A stretch of DNA of 64,000 nt from Bacteroidales bacterium. GTDB lineage: Bacteria; Bacteroidota; Bacteroidia; Bacteroidales; F082. The notes below the pieces were generated by a model. The model was not told the origin of the DNA, did no database searches, and saw only the letters and a list, made by a program, of their open reading frames with translations. The stretch's first letter is position 1. Each line of letters starts with the position of its first letter. This document shows, one piece after another, positions 38,355 through 46,468 of the stretch. The stretch is from assembly GCA_017477425.1 (NCBI GenBank), contig JAFUVT010000019.1:109900-173899 (forward strand). Direction: 5' to 3'. The position numbers were made by a program, and so were the translations under genes.

Positions 38355-41300
38355 ATGCAAATCTTTCAACGCAATATCCTCAACAAATACATCGAAGGGC
38401 TTGACAACTCGATGATTGACAGCCGCTATAAACTCTACAGCGACTATTTCCTCAATCCCGAAATCCAAGAAAACATCCACCAAAGCAAGGAAGAACAGTT
38501 TCAGGAAGGTTTTCTGCGCGAGCTGTTTGTCAAGATATTAGGCTATACACTCAACCCTTCGCCCAACTTTAACCTGATTACAGAGAAGAAGAACGAGGAC
38601 AACAGCAAGAAAGCGGACGGTGCGATATTGGTGAACGGCAAGGTGGTGGGCGTGATTGAGTTGAAAGACCACAAGACACCCGACCTGAGCCAAATTGAAA
38701 CACAGGCTTTTGGGTATAAGAACAAGAATATGGAAGCAGTTTATGTGATTACTTCCAACTTCGAGAAACTTCGCTTTTATATCGACAATGCTGTAGTTTA
38801 CGAGGAATTTGACCTGTTCCATCTGACCCGCGCCGACTTTGCAAGGCTTTGGATTTGTTTGGCACACGAGAATATCGAAAAGAACCTGCCCAAGCAAATC
38901 AAGGCGGCGAGTTTGACCAACGAGGATCAAATCACCAATGCACTCTATAAAGACTATTCCAACTTCAAGCGAGATTTGTTTGAGGACATCTTGAAGAACA
39001 ACCCGACTGACGACACGGATCATAAAATCCAGTTGTTCAAAAAGACACAGAAACTTCTTGACCGACTGCTTTTCATCTTCTTTGCCGAGGATAGAGGACT
39101 GTTGCCGCCCAATTCCATCATGCTTGTCATCAACCAGTGGGAAAAGCTGAAGGAGTTAGACGAGTACCAGCCATTCTATAACCGCCTGAAGAAGTATTTC
39201 GGCTACATGAATACGGGTTATCCGGGCAAGAATTATGAAGTGTTTGCCTATAACGGTGGCCTTTTCAAACCCGATGAAGTCCTTGACGGCCTGACCATTT
39301 CCGATGAGGTGTTGACGAAGTATTGCAAGAAGATTTCTGACTATGACTTTGCTTCAGATGTGGATGTCAATATCCTCGGCCATATCTTCGAGAACTCACT
39401 AACAGAGATTGAAGAGATTACCACCAAGCTCCAACAAGGCGAAGCTCCTACCATCAGCAAGCGCAAGAAAGACGGTGTTTTCTATACGCCGCAATACATC
39501 ACAAAATACATTGTGGAGAATACGGTCGGCAAGCTGTGTAAGGATAAGAAAGCGGAGTTGGGCATCGACGAGAGCGAGTATTTCACCGACAAGAAACGAC
39601 AAGTGGCCACAAAGAAAGCACTCATTCAAAAGCTGGATGCTTACCGCGATTGGCTGCTGCAAATATCCATCTGCGACCCGGCTTGTGGCAGCGGCGCGTT
39701 CCTCAATGCTGCCCTGAACTTCCTCATCGACGAACACAAGCTAATCGATGAAATGAGTGCAAAAGTGGAAGGTGCGGCCATCGTGTTCCCCAATGTGGAG
39801 AACTCAATTCTTGAAAACAACCTTTATGGCGTGGACATCAATGAGGAGAGTGTAGAGATTGCTAAACTGTCATTATGGTTGCGTACTGCCAAGCCTCACC
39901 GTAAGCTGAATTCCCTGAACAACAACATCAAGTGTGGCAATTCGCTTATCGACGATCCAGGCATTGCTGGCGACAAGGCTTTCAATTGGCAAACAGAGTT
40001 CCCGAAGGTGTTTGAGAAAGGCGGTTTCGATGTGGTAATTGGAAACCCGCCTTATGTGCAACTGCAAACGATGGGCGAAATGAGTGATGTGTATGCCCGT
40101 TGTGGTTTCCAAAGCTATAACAAGAGTGCTGACCTCTATTGCCTGTTTACGGAACGAGGCTACAATCTGCTTAAACCCAATGGACTGCAATCCTTCATCA
40201 TGCCTAACAAATGGATGCTTGTCTCATACGGAAAAGAACTGCGCTCGTTCATGGCAAAAACCGATTTGCAACAGATTCTCAATTTTGGCGACATCCAGTT
40301 TTTCGACGATGCCACCATCTATGTCTGCATCTTCGTGACCCGAAAATCGTCAGAAAGAAGCTCCGAAGTGTTGGCCTTGTCGTTGAACCAAAAGACCTAC
40401 CACGGCGATTTTACCAGCGAAGTACCGCAACAATTAGCCGCTTATCCAGCCGACATCTTTGGTGAAGCGGAATGGAGCATACAGCCCAAGGCGCATTTCG
40501 ACATCCTGAAGAAAATGCAGCATGGTACAGCATTGAAAGATTTGCCGATTGCAATTAATTATGGTATCAAGACAGGCTATAATGATGCTTTCTTCATTGA
40601 TGGCGAAACCCGAAACCGCCTGATTGCCGAAGACCCGAAAAGTGCCGAACTCATCAAGCCGCTACTTCGTGGAAGGGATATTCAAGCATGGGTGCCTGAT
40701 TGGGATGAACAGTATTTGATTGGAACGCTACCTGCGCTACAATTGAATATTGAAGATTATCCAGCAATAAAGAAGCATTTGCTTTCATTTACCATTGAAC
40801 GCTTGGAACAAACTGGAGCAAAAGGCGCAAGAAAAAAGACGCAAAACAAATGGTTTGAAACGCAAGATACGATTGCTTATTATCAAGAGTTTTCCAAGCC
40901 TAAAATCATGTACCCAAACATGACATCCTTGTTCCCCTTCATCTTCGACAACAAGGGCTATTATGGAAATGACAAGACTTTTATGATTACCGCAACCGAT
41001 GACAGCATTGATTTGAGATTCCTGACCGCCATCTTCAACTCGAAACTCTGTAAGCTGTGGATATGGTATAACTGCCCAGAACTGCAAGGTGGAACCCGTG
41101 AAATCCGAAAGGTCTATTTTGAGAACTTCCGCATCCCTGAAGGTGCCGACCAACAAGATTTTGCCGAAAAGACAGAGCTACAGATGAAGCAAGTTGAAGC
41201 CTTGCAGCAAAAGCGTCATCGTTTCATTCATCGGTTGCAGGAGAACTTGGGCGTTCAGAAAATCACCGCTACCTTGGAACGTTTCGATGAAGCCGACTTC

Positions 41301-41507
41301 AAGACAATTTTGGCCGAATTGAAGAAACAAAAGATTAGTCTCACCCTCACCCAACAGGACGAATGGGAGGACTACTTCAACCAATACAAGACAGACTGCA
41401 ACACCCTAACCGCCCAAATCGCCACCACTGACAAGGATATTGACGACATGGTATATCAGCTTTATGACCTGACGAAGGATGAGATTAAGGTTATGAAAGG
41501 GGAATGA
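38355..41507 (+). CDS. Type IIG restriction-modification enzyme (Eco57I-like)
   Basis: A 1050-aa single-chain enzyme. The N-terminal nuclease part has KKADGAILVNGKVVGVIELK (about 83-102), a PD-(D/E)XK-type D...ELK active site. A helical linker leads to the N6-adenine methylase: FxGxG-type motif I CDPACGSGAFLNA at about 438 and the catalytic NPPYV at about 564. A TaqI-like target-recognition region (about 780-970) completes it. Cleavage and methylation reside in one protein, needing no separate subunits. The ATG at 38355 is used since it gives MQIFQRNILNKYIEG; the frame is open to 38250 through the terminator hairpin. It defends the host or element against foreign DNA. Confidence 0.9.
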   Translation: MQIFQRNILNKYIEGLDNSMIDSRYKLYSDYFLNPEIQENIHQSKEEQFQEGFLRELFVKILGYTLNPSPNFNLITEKKNEDNSKKADGAILVNGKVVGVIELKDHKTPDLSQIETQAFGYKNKNMEAVYVITSNFEKLRFYIDNAVVYEEFDLFHLTRADFARLWICLAHENIEKNLPKQIKAASLTNEDQITNALYKDYSNFKRDLFEDILKNNPTDDTDHKIQLFKKTQKLLDRLLFIFFAEDRGLLPPNSIMLVINQWEKLKELDEYQPFYNRLKKYFGYMNTGYPGKNYEVFAYNGGLFKPDEVLDGLTISDEVLTKYCKKISDYDFASDVDVNILGHIFENSLTEIEEITTKLQQGEAPTISKRKKDGVFYTPQYITKYIVENTVGKLCKDKKAELGIDESEYFTDKKRQVATKKALIQKLDAYRDWLLQISICDPACGSGAFLNAALNFLIDEHKLIDEMSAKVEGAAIVFPNVENSILENNLYGVDINEESVEIAKLSLWLRTAKPHRKLNSLNNNIKCGNSLIDDPGIAGDKAFNWQTEFPKVFEKGGFDVVIGNPPYVQLQTMGEMSDVYARCGFQSYNKSADLYCLFTERGYNLLKPNGLQSFIMPNKWMLVSYGKELRSFMAKTDLQQILNFGDIQFFDDATIYVCIFVTRKSSERSSEVLALSLNQKTYHGDFTSEVPQQLAAYPADIFGEAEWSIQPKAHFDILKKMQHGTALKDLPIAINYGIKTGYNDAFFIDGETRNRLIAEDPKSAELIKPLLRGRDIQAWVPDWDEQYLIGTLPALQLNIEDYPAIKKHLLSFTIERLEQTGAKGARKKTQNKWFETQDTIAYYQEFSKPKIMYPNMTSLFPFIFDNKGYYGNDKTFMITATDDSIDLRFLTAIFNSKLCKLWIWYNCPELQGGTREIRKVYFENFRIPEGADQQDFAEKTELQMKQVEALQQKRHRFIHRLQENLGVQKITATLERFDEADFKTILAELKKQKISLTLTQQDEWEDYFNQYKTDCNTLTAQIATTDKDIDDMVYQLYDLTKDEIKVMKGE

Positions 41508-41640
41508 AGGGTGCGATTGGGGTGCGAAGTCAATATGCACCCGTAAAAACACTCAATCGAAGAATATACTAAAACATTGATTTTCAATCAAAAGAAAAAA
41601 ACCAAAAAGGTTTATAAAGGTGCATCTTTCCAATTGTTTT

Positions 41641-41688
41641 GCACCCGAAGCACCCCATTTGCACCTCCTTTCGCACCCTAATTGCACC
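41641..41688 (+). repeat. Phased GCACC array (iteron-like)
   Basis: Five GCACC copies start at 41641, 41650, 41661, 41673 and 41684, i.e. spaced 9, 11, 12 and 11 bp, so they face roughly the same side of the helix. Four more copies in either orientation lie within the preceding 130 bp. Confidence 0.7.
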
Positions 41689-41731
41689 TTTTATTCTTTT
41701 TTTACCCAACGGGAATCTCGATGTAATGGAC

Positions 41732-41758
41732 AAAAAAAGAGCGACCGCAGCCGCTCTT
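41732..41758 (-). terminator. Terminator of the DUF3987-like gene
   Basis: AAGAGCG (41737-41743) pairs with CGCTCTT (41752-41758) around an 8-nt loop; on the minus strand the stem is followed by a T run (41732-41738). Confidence 0.8.
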
Positions 41759-41778
41759 CAACAGTAGGTGAATTGAAG

Positions 41779-43521
41779 TTATGGCTTATTTGGGGCTATT
41801 GGTTGGTATAGCCCTTCTCTTTCAAGGAAGCGTCTTACTTTATCAGGTTTGAAATTCGTGTTGTAAATCCGATTGATTTTTTTCGCAACTGCTTTATGAC
41901 CACACTCACGGGGGATATAAAGGGATTTGATTTTTTCTTGGATTTCGGGCGAAAAATCGTTTTCCTTGTTTTGGTCAGGGACGCTTCTGGTTGATGATCC
42001 GCCAGAGGTATGAATCTTTTCCGCATTGATGTCACGCTGAATGATGGCTTGTTCCTCTTCGCCAAACTTGAAAATGTAGCGTTCCATGCTGTACTCGGCA
42101 ATGTAGAGGACAGCATCAATGACACATTTCTTGTGGTATGTATCAACTTCACCCATCTGGCACATAAAAAGCATGTGCAACGGTATGGCACAGTGAAGTC
42201 CAAGGGAAGTCATGCGTTTGGCGACCTTCTTGCGCACATCGCTACATGAAAGAGACGAGTTCGATTCTTGCTTTTGACGCCATCTTTCCAACTCCACCTT
42301 GACATATTCGAGGTCAATACAGGTTTCGTCACAAGGATATTCATTACCATTGCTGTCGGTAGTGTAGCAGTACAATTTTCGCCAGCAATCTATGTCGTCA
42401 AGGTACGACTCCAGTGATGAGCCACTTGCCTCATCTGGGCTTTCATTCTTTTTATCAGCTTCGAGTACACCCCACAGAATACGCGCGGCTGTACCCCCTT
42501 CAACCTCACCATTGATGAAATCGGCGACATCACCTATTGTTCCAGTAAAGACGTAATTCATACGCACACTTACCGGGGTTGGATCTGTGTTGCCACGGCT
42601 ACTGCTACCGTCTGTAGCACCGTTGTCAAAAGCTTTTCGCAGCATATCATATGTGATGGCTTTCTGCTTATTCAGCGACCTTGTGATGTCTTTTATCTCT
42701 TCGTTAAAAACAAAGATTGGCACTCCGTTGTTTTCACGAAACAGCCTTATCAGCCTTGCGCTGGTAGTGTTCGCACCCACATATTGAATGATGTGTTGTT
42801 TTTTCTTCTTTGGATCGTCCCCGCCCTTGACCTCATCTTTGGCAATGACACGTTGGAACAAAGTCTTGTACGCCTTGAATATCCTGCCTTTACCGACACC
42901 CGCAGGACCTTCTATTACAACTTGGATATTGGAGCGATGAATCTCACCATCATGCCAACCTTTCGTGATAACCCTCGGAAAGCATAATGCCCCAAACTCC
43001 GACAACGTAGCGAGCAGCAAAGGCATCTTTACCCCTTCTGGACAACTCACCAAGACATCATCGATGATTGGCGGCATATATGGCATCTTATGCTTTCTGT
43101 TGAAACTCTGCATGAAGGTTTCATCCTTCTTTTGGTTGCTGGCTGGTGATTCTACCGTCGATTCGGTCGTTAGATTCTCTTGAACCGTGTTGCGCATCCT
43201 ATAAAGAGTTTCAGCCTTCCTAATATCCGATTCAACCTTCTTATCGTACTTCTCAGCCTCGGCCTGACACTTCGCTTCGGTTTCTCTGATTTTTTCGTTG
43301 GTATCATGTGTGCGTTCCTCCATTCGGGTCTTTGTTTGGGACTTATTGACCAAATCCTTAATCCAACTGACGATACCATAACACACCCCTATGGCACTCA
43401 CGGCTATGAAAGCCAACTTACCTGGATGTTGACTCCTTAACCAAAACTTTAACGGGCCAACACTCGCGCCAAAGCTATCTGTTCGCTTTACATTTGTTTT
43501 CTGTCTATTTGAATTTTTCAT
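41779..43521 (-). CDS. DUF3987-like P-loop ATPase, membrane-anchored
   Basis: A 580-aa protein. A hydrophobic segment near the N-terminus (about 36-52, LAFIAVSAIGVCYGIVSWI) anchors it, followed by a Glu/Lys coiled coil (about 60-130). The ATPase region has Walker A IEGPAGVGKGRIF and a downstream FVFNEEIKDI (Walker B-like). This resembles the DUF3987 family of primase/helicase-associated proteins on Bacteroidales elements, with an unusual membrane anchor. The C-terminal ~80 residues are a helix-turn-helix-like domain (ECGHKAVAKKINRIYNTNF). It sits beside the excisionase gene and a phased repeat array, so a role in replication or maintenance of the element is likely. Confidence 0.75.
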   Translation of the reverse strand: MKNSNRQKTNVKRTDSFGASVGPLKFWLRSQHPGKLAFIAVSAIGVCYGIVSWIKDLVNKSQTKTRMEERTHDTNEKIRETEAKCQAEAEKYDKKVESDIRKAETLYRMRNTVQENLTTESTVESPASNQKKDETFMQSFNRKHKMPYMPPIIDDVLVSCPEGVKMPLLLATLSEFGALCFPRVITKGWHDGEIHRSNIQVVIEGPAGVGKGRIFKAYKTLFQRVIAKDEVKGGDDPKKKKQHIIQYVGANTTSARLIRLFRENNGVPIFVFNEEIKDITRSLNKQKAITYDMLRKAFDNGATDGSSSRGNTDPTPVSVRMNYVFTGTIGDVADFINGEVEGGTAARILWGVLEADKKNESPDEASGSSLESYLDDIDCWRKLYCYTTDSNGNEYPCDETCIDLEYVKVELERWRQKQESNSSLSCSDVRKKVAKRMTSLGLHCAIPLHMLFMCQMGEVDTYHKKCVIDAVLYIAEYSMERYIFKFGEEEQAIIQRDINAEKIHTSGGSSTRSVPDQNKENDFSPEIQEKIKSLYIPRECGHKAVAKKINRIYNTNFKPDKVRRFLEREGLYQPIAPNKP

Positions 43522-43617
43522 ATGATTAAGTTTTTTAATCTATAATTCTTTCCAATCTTTGCTTCTGGTGTTACATGTCATTTTTGTTTCGTTTGGCATT
43601 AGAAAGATGGGTGTGGC

Positions 43618-43785
43618 TCATGGTTTGACAGTTTGACAAGTTAATACTCTGGGCTGTGTTGCCGTTGAAGTAGCAAAACTGTCTGCTTGGGTGATTGTGG
43701 GGCTGCTGAAGTTGATGCCCGCTATGATGGTGCTGGAAATGAACATGCTTTTCATGGTATTAATGAATAAATTAGTTTTTCTCAT
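43618..43785 (-). CDS. Doubtful small ORF, 55 aa
   Basis: A 55-aa frame (MRKTNLFINTMKSMFISSTI start) between the DUF3987-like and excisionase genes, overlapping the latter by 14 nt. It is Ser/Thr/Ala-rich with a weakly hydrophobic part. Neither a promoter nor a family supports it. Confidence 0.3.
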   Translation of the reverse strand: MRKTNLFINTMKSMFISSTIIAGINFSSPTITQADSFATSTATQPRVLTCQTVKP

Positions 43786-44077
43786 AACGACTGGCGATTT
43801 TATGGGTTTCGACAAAAGCAAGCAGATCTGCCTTTCGGAATAGGAGCCGCCCACCTATTTTAGAATAGGGAACAACTTTAGATGCTTTGTAGTTGCGCAT
43901 CTGTCTTTCGCTAATGAGAAGGAATCTCGCAGCTTCTTTCGTGGTAAGGTATTCATCGCAATCGCTACCAGCGTTGGAAAGATTGCCAAGCTCATGCCGG
44001 ATAGCTTCTTTGACTTCTTGGACAATTTCGGCTCTGAGTGCGAAAAGGTCATCTTTTGTGATAAGTTCGGTAATCAT
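43772..44077 (-). CDS. Excisionase-like helix-turn-helix protein
   Basis: A 101-aa protein. The N-terminal ~40 residues form a helix (ALRAEIVQEVKEAIRHELGNL), and the C-terminal ~60 are a MerR-type helix-turn-helix (YLTTKEAARFLLISERQMRNYKAS then VPYSKIGGRLLFRKADLLAFVE), as in excisionases and small regulators of integrative elements. It would bend DNA at attL/attR and direct the integrase toward excision. In the circular element it would lie across attP from the integrase gene. Its start codon overlaps the stop of a 7-codon upstream ORF. Confidence 0.85.
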   Translation of the reverse strand: MITELITKDDLFALRAEIVQEVKEAIRHELGNLSNAGSDCDEYLTTKEAARFLLISERQMRNYKASKVVPYSKIGGRLLFRKADLLAFVETHKIASRYEKN

Positions 44078-44097
44078 AATTTATGCGTCGTTTTCAT
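44074..44097 (-). CDS. 7-codon leader ORF upstream of the excisionase
   Basis: Reads MKTTHKL and stops at TGA, which overlaps the ATG of the excisionase gene as ATGA. Its own ATG is 5 nt after the -7 box (44102-44109), so the transcript would begin at or next to this start. Translational coupling to the excisionase is implied. A short ORF of this kind can arise by chance. Confidence 0.4.
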   Translation of the reverse strand: MKTTHKL

Positions 44098-44101
44098 GGC
44101 G

Positions 44102-44109
44102 CAAAAGTA
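44102..44109 (-). promoter_or_regulatory. -7 element for the excisionase unit
   Basis: The reverse complement reads TACTTTTG, exact consensus, with the first downstream ATG 5 nt later (44097) and the excisionase ATG at 44077. Confidence 0.6.
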
Positions 44110-44313
44110 TGACTATATTTTGATATGGCAATATGTATTCAATTGTTTTACAGATATTTAATATCGTGCAATATTGCAAAATATCACACGATAAACCATT
44201 TGGTATCGGCAGTCGCTGGCGAGTAATAATCTGATTACCGATTAAGAATAATAAGGATGAATTTACTTGGGGAAAGATGAAAATAGCTGCAAAAAGGTGA
44301 GGCGAAATGAAGG

Positions 44314-44339
44314 AAATGTTTCAGCTATGTTTCAGTAAA
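44314..44339 (+). repeat. 26-bp direct repeat, right copy (putative integrase arm site)
   Basis: Identical to 6353-6378 and in the same orientation; it contains two ATGTTTCAG nonamers 11 bp apart. It lies 59 bp inside the right core repeat. Confidence 0.8.
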
Positions 44340-44346
44340 GGTAAAG

Positions 44347-44391
44347 AAAAAAACCTTGCAACTTGTTGGTTTTCAACTTGTTACAAGGGTT
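44347..44391 (-). terminator. Element-borne terminator downstream of tRNA-Lys
   Basis: AACCCTTGTAAC and GTTGCAAGGTT (read on the minus strand; plus-strand arms 44380-44391 and 44352-44362) pair with one bulge. They are followed by a run of T (44347-44353 on the minus strand). It lies 8 nt beyond the tRNA 3' end, inside the element. Confidence 0.65.
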
Positions 44392-44397
44392 TTCGAT

Positions 44398-44412
44398 GTA
44401 CTCCCGCAGGGG
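44398..44412. repeat. attR core, the tRNA-Lys 3' end
   Basis: GTACTCCCGCAGGGG, identical to attL (6217-6231). It covers the acceptor-stem 3' strand and adjacent T-stem of the tRNA. Confidence 0.88.
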
Positions 44413-44471
44413 GTCGAACCCTGGACACCCTGATTAAGAGTCAGGTGCTCTACCAACTGAGCTACGGAAGC
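44399..44471 (-). tRNA. trnK: tRNA-Lys (anticodon CTT)
   Basis: A 73-nt cloverleaf on the minus strand. The 5' acceptor GCTTCCG pairs with CGGGAGT at the 3' end (one G-U at each of two positions). The D-arm is AGCTCAGTTGGTAGAGCA, the anticodon loop CTCTTAA lies between CCTGA and TCAGG, and the T-arm has GGTTCGAACCC. The anticodon is CTT (Lys, AAG codons). No CCA is encoded. The mobile element inserted at its 3' end and restores the tRNA sequence, so the gene should remain functional. Confidence 0.95.
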
Positions 44472-44486
44472 ATCGTTTTGTGGGTG

Positions 44487-44494
44487 CAAAATTA
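44487..44494 (-). promoter_or_regulatory. -7 element for tRNA-Lys
   Basis: The reverse complement reads TAATTTTG, with a TTTG (CAAA at 44517-44520 on the plus strand) 22 bp upstream. It lies 16 bp before the tRNA 5' end and is chromosomal. Confidence 0.5.
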
Positions 44495-44615
44495 CACACT
44501 TTTTCAATACAATGGACAAATTTTACAAACTTTTTTCATCACATTGATTAAAACACTTTATATCAATTACTTACATGTCTATCAGAAACCTATTTTATTC
44601 CTTCAATAGTCTCGC

Positions 44616-45371
44616 TCAGTTCGAGAACCAATGCTTAAACTCGCTGACACGTGCCTTGCTGACGATGATTTTCTCTGGCGTTTCAACGACGAGATTAATC
44701 GCCAACTTATTGCCAAACCACACCGAGACATCTTTGATGGACTGGCGCGACACGATAAATTGGCGGTTGGCGCGGAAAAACACCGACGGGTCGAGCTGTG
44801 CCATCAAATCGTCTAAAGTCTGGGTGATATAGTAAGTCTTCTGCTCAAGCGATATGATTTTTACCGTCTTTGAGTCAATAAAGACATATGCGATGTTGCC
44901 AACGGGTAGCGGGACCAGTTTGTCGCGCTCAGGCAACAAGAAACAACTCCTGTATTTCTTTTTTTCGCCCAGCTGAGTCAACAAAGTCTCCAATTTGCTT
45001 GAATCAAAGCTGCGGTCCATCAGATTGTGATACTTATGCATGGCACGCGACAATGCGTCCTTGCTAATGGGTTTCAACAAATAGTCGATGCTGTTCACTT
45101 CAAATGCCTGTAAAGCATATTCGTCGTAAGCCGTAGTGAAGATAACCGGGCATGTGATGCTGACTTGCTCGAAAATGGCAAAGGAGGACCCATCGGCCAG
45201 ATGGATGTCCATGAACATCAAGTCGGGCAAAGGCTTTTTCTGCAGCCATTCCACCGACTCCTCGATGGTTTCCAATATGCCCATGACTTCCACGTCGGGT
45301 TCCACTTCCTTCAATACTTTTTTCAAAGCCTTTGCGGCCATGACCTCGTCTTCGATGATTAGTACTCTCAT
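44616..45371 (-). CDS. LytTR-family response regulator
   Basis: A 251-aa two-component regulator. The receiver domain (about 1-120) has the acidic pair ED at 7-8, the phosphoacceptor Asp55 (MFMDIHL), and Lys in YLLKPIS. The C-terminal LytTR DNA-binding domain (about 145-250) has FFRANRQFIVSRQSIKDV and a terminal VSEFKHWF. It lies 9 nt after the histidine kinase gene and is the last gene of the efflux operon, so it probably controls genes in response to the same signal, possibly its own operon. Confidence 0.92.
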   Translation of the reverse strand: MRVLIIEDEVMAAKALKKVLKEVEPDVEVMGILETIEESVEWLQKKPLPDLMFMDIHLADGSSFAIFEQVSITCPVIFTTAYDEYALQAFEVNSIDYLLKPISKDALSRAMHKYHNLMDRSFDSSKLETLLTQLGEKKKYRSCFLLPERDKLVPLPVGNIAYVFIDSKTVKIISLEQKTYYITQTLDDLMAQLDPSVFFRANRQFIVSRQSIKDVSVWFGNKLAINLVVETPEKIIVSKARVSEFKHWFSN

Positions 45372-45380
45372 AGTTCTATT

Positions 45381-46466
45381 TTATTTTTCTTTGAGTGGCA
45401 AAGTTACTCTAAAAATCGTTCCGTCGTCAAAAATGTCGACATTTTCGTTCCATTTGATTCGATAGCGTTCCAAAAGATTGGCCAATCCGATGCCGTTGCT
45501 TTCCTCCTCTCTGATTTTTGGCTGAATTTTATTGCTGATAATCAAGTGGCTGTCATCATCGGTGGAAACACTGACGGTCAATGGCTGCTTCGACGAGATG
45601 ACGTTGTGCTTGATGGCGTTTTCCATCAGTCCTTGGACGGAAAGCGGCAAAACCAAATAATGATCGTATTTTTCATGGTCAATATGATGGTCGAAAAGCA
45701 GATGGTCGCCATAACGCATCTTCATCATAATGCAATAGGCCCTCACGCAGTCAATCTCCTCGGCGAGGGTGGCCACCTCCTTGTTCTGCAAGGTGTAGCG
45801 CAACACCGACGACAATTGTTGCACAAAATTTTCGGCATTTTGGGCGTCATCATCAATAAGCGTCTTCAGGGTGTTCAACGAATTGAAAAGGAAATGAGGA
45901 TCGATTTGGTTCTTCAGGGCCTCAAATCGCGTCCTGATGTTTTCGGCCCGCAACGACTCGTTTTCGACGGCAATGGTTTTTTCCTGATAGAGCGAGCGCA
46001 ACAAATAGCTCGTCAATGGAGCCATGGCCATCAACGGCAAATCGCCCAGCCAGCCATACATCACCCGATTGAAGGAAGACTTGGGCGGACCAGGGGGATT
46101 AGGCCATATCTTCAGTTGCAAAATAGTAATCAAACTACTCATAACCAAAGCGATAAGGATAGAGCCTAGAACTATTGCCACCACTTCGTCACGTTGCCAT
46201 TTGAACCGAATGGACATGATTTTGCGGTTGTAGAGAAACACGACGAAAACGAGGATGAACGTGAGGGGAATGTTCAGCAACAAGGTAACACCCAAGCCTG
46301 GCGGACTGGGCAGGTCAGGATTGGTAAAATTCGGTCGACCGAAATAATGGATAAATGTCCAAAGGACATAGAAAGAAGCGGTAATGGCAAGCGACAGGAG
46401 CACTATTCGCTTCACTGACAAGTATTGGTCGACATCGGTGTTCTTATTCGTGTTCATCATGACCAT
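45381..46466 (-). CDS. LytS/YehU-type sensor histidine kinase
   Basis: A 361-aa membrane kinase. Four hydrophobic segments (about 20-180: IVLLSLAITASFYVLWTFI; VTLLLNIPLTFILVFVVFLY; VVAIVLGSILIALVMSSLI; LPLMAMAPLTSYLL) carry a short coiled linker, then the His-kinase domain with the phosphorylated His in IDPHFLFNSL (about 190). The ATP-binding part has MENAIKHN and NGIGLANLLERY. No large extracellular sensor is present, so sensing occurs at or in the membrane. It pairs with the LytTR regulator 9 nt downstream. Confidence 0.9.
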   Translation of the reverse strand: MVMMNTNKNTDVDQYLSVKRIVLLSLAITASFYVLWTFIHYFGRPNFTNPDLPSPPGLGVTLLLNIPLTFILVFVVFLYNRKIMSIRFKWQRDEVVAIVLGSILIALVMSSLITILQLKIWPNPPGPPKSSFNRVMYGWLGDLPLMAMAPLTSYLLRSLYQEKTIAVENESLRAENIRTRFEALKNQIDPHFLFNSLNTLKTLIDDDAQNAENFVQQLSSVLRYTLQNKEVATLAEEIDCVRAYCIMMKMRYGDHLLFDHHIDHEKYDHYLVLPLSVQGLMENAIKHNVISSKQPLTVSVSTDDDSHLIISNKIQPKIREEESNGIGLANLLERYRIKWNENVDIFDDGTIFRVTLPLKEK

Positions 46467-46468
46467 CT

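Larger units (their letters stand above)
41508..41778. other. Non-coding region with GCACC repeat array
   Basis: A 271-nt region between two convergent genes. It contains nine GCACC/GGTGC pentamers (41510, 41521, 41537, 41619, 41641, 41650, 41661, 41673, 41684) and the terminator of the DUF3987-like gene (41732-41758). No gene. Confidence 0.7.
6217..44412. mobile_element. 38.2-kb integrative element in tRNA-Lys
   Basis: Both boundaries carry the 15-bp direct repeat GTACTCCCGCAGGGG; the right copy is the 3' end of tRNA-Lys(CTT). A tyrosine recombinase is at the left end and an excisionase-like HTH gene at the right, so in the circular form they would flank attP. Codon use and base composition inside are more A+T-rich than in the flanks. 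Cargo includes a type IIG restriction-modification enzyme, a Y-family polymerase, a DUF1071/exonuclease recombination module and a large Hsp70/HerA-type operon. No relaxase, type IV coupling protein, conjugative pilus or phage structural gene was found, so its mode of transfer is unclear. Confidence 0.88.

Noticed and set aside
43618..43785. 55-aa ORF as a solid gene
   Set aside because: It is listed only as doubtful: low complexity, overlap with the excisionase gene, no promoter.
6217..44412. Classification as a conjugative element (ICE/CTn) or prophage
   Set aside because: No relaxase, TraG-like coupling protein, Tra pilus genes, terminase, capsid or tail genes were seen. The HerA-like ATPase lacks conjugation partners.
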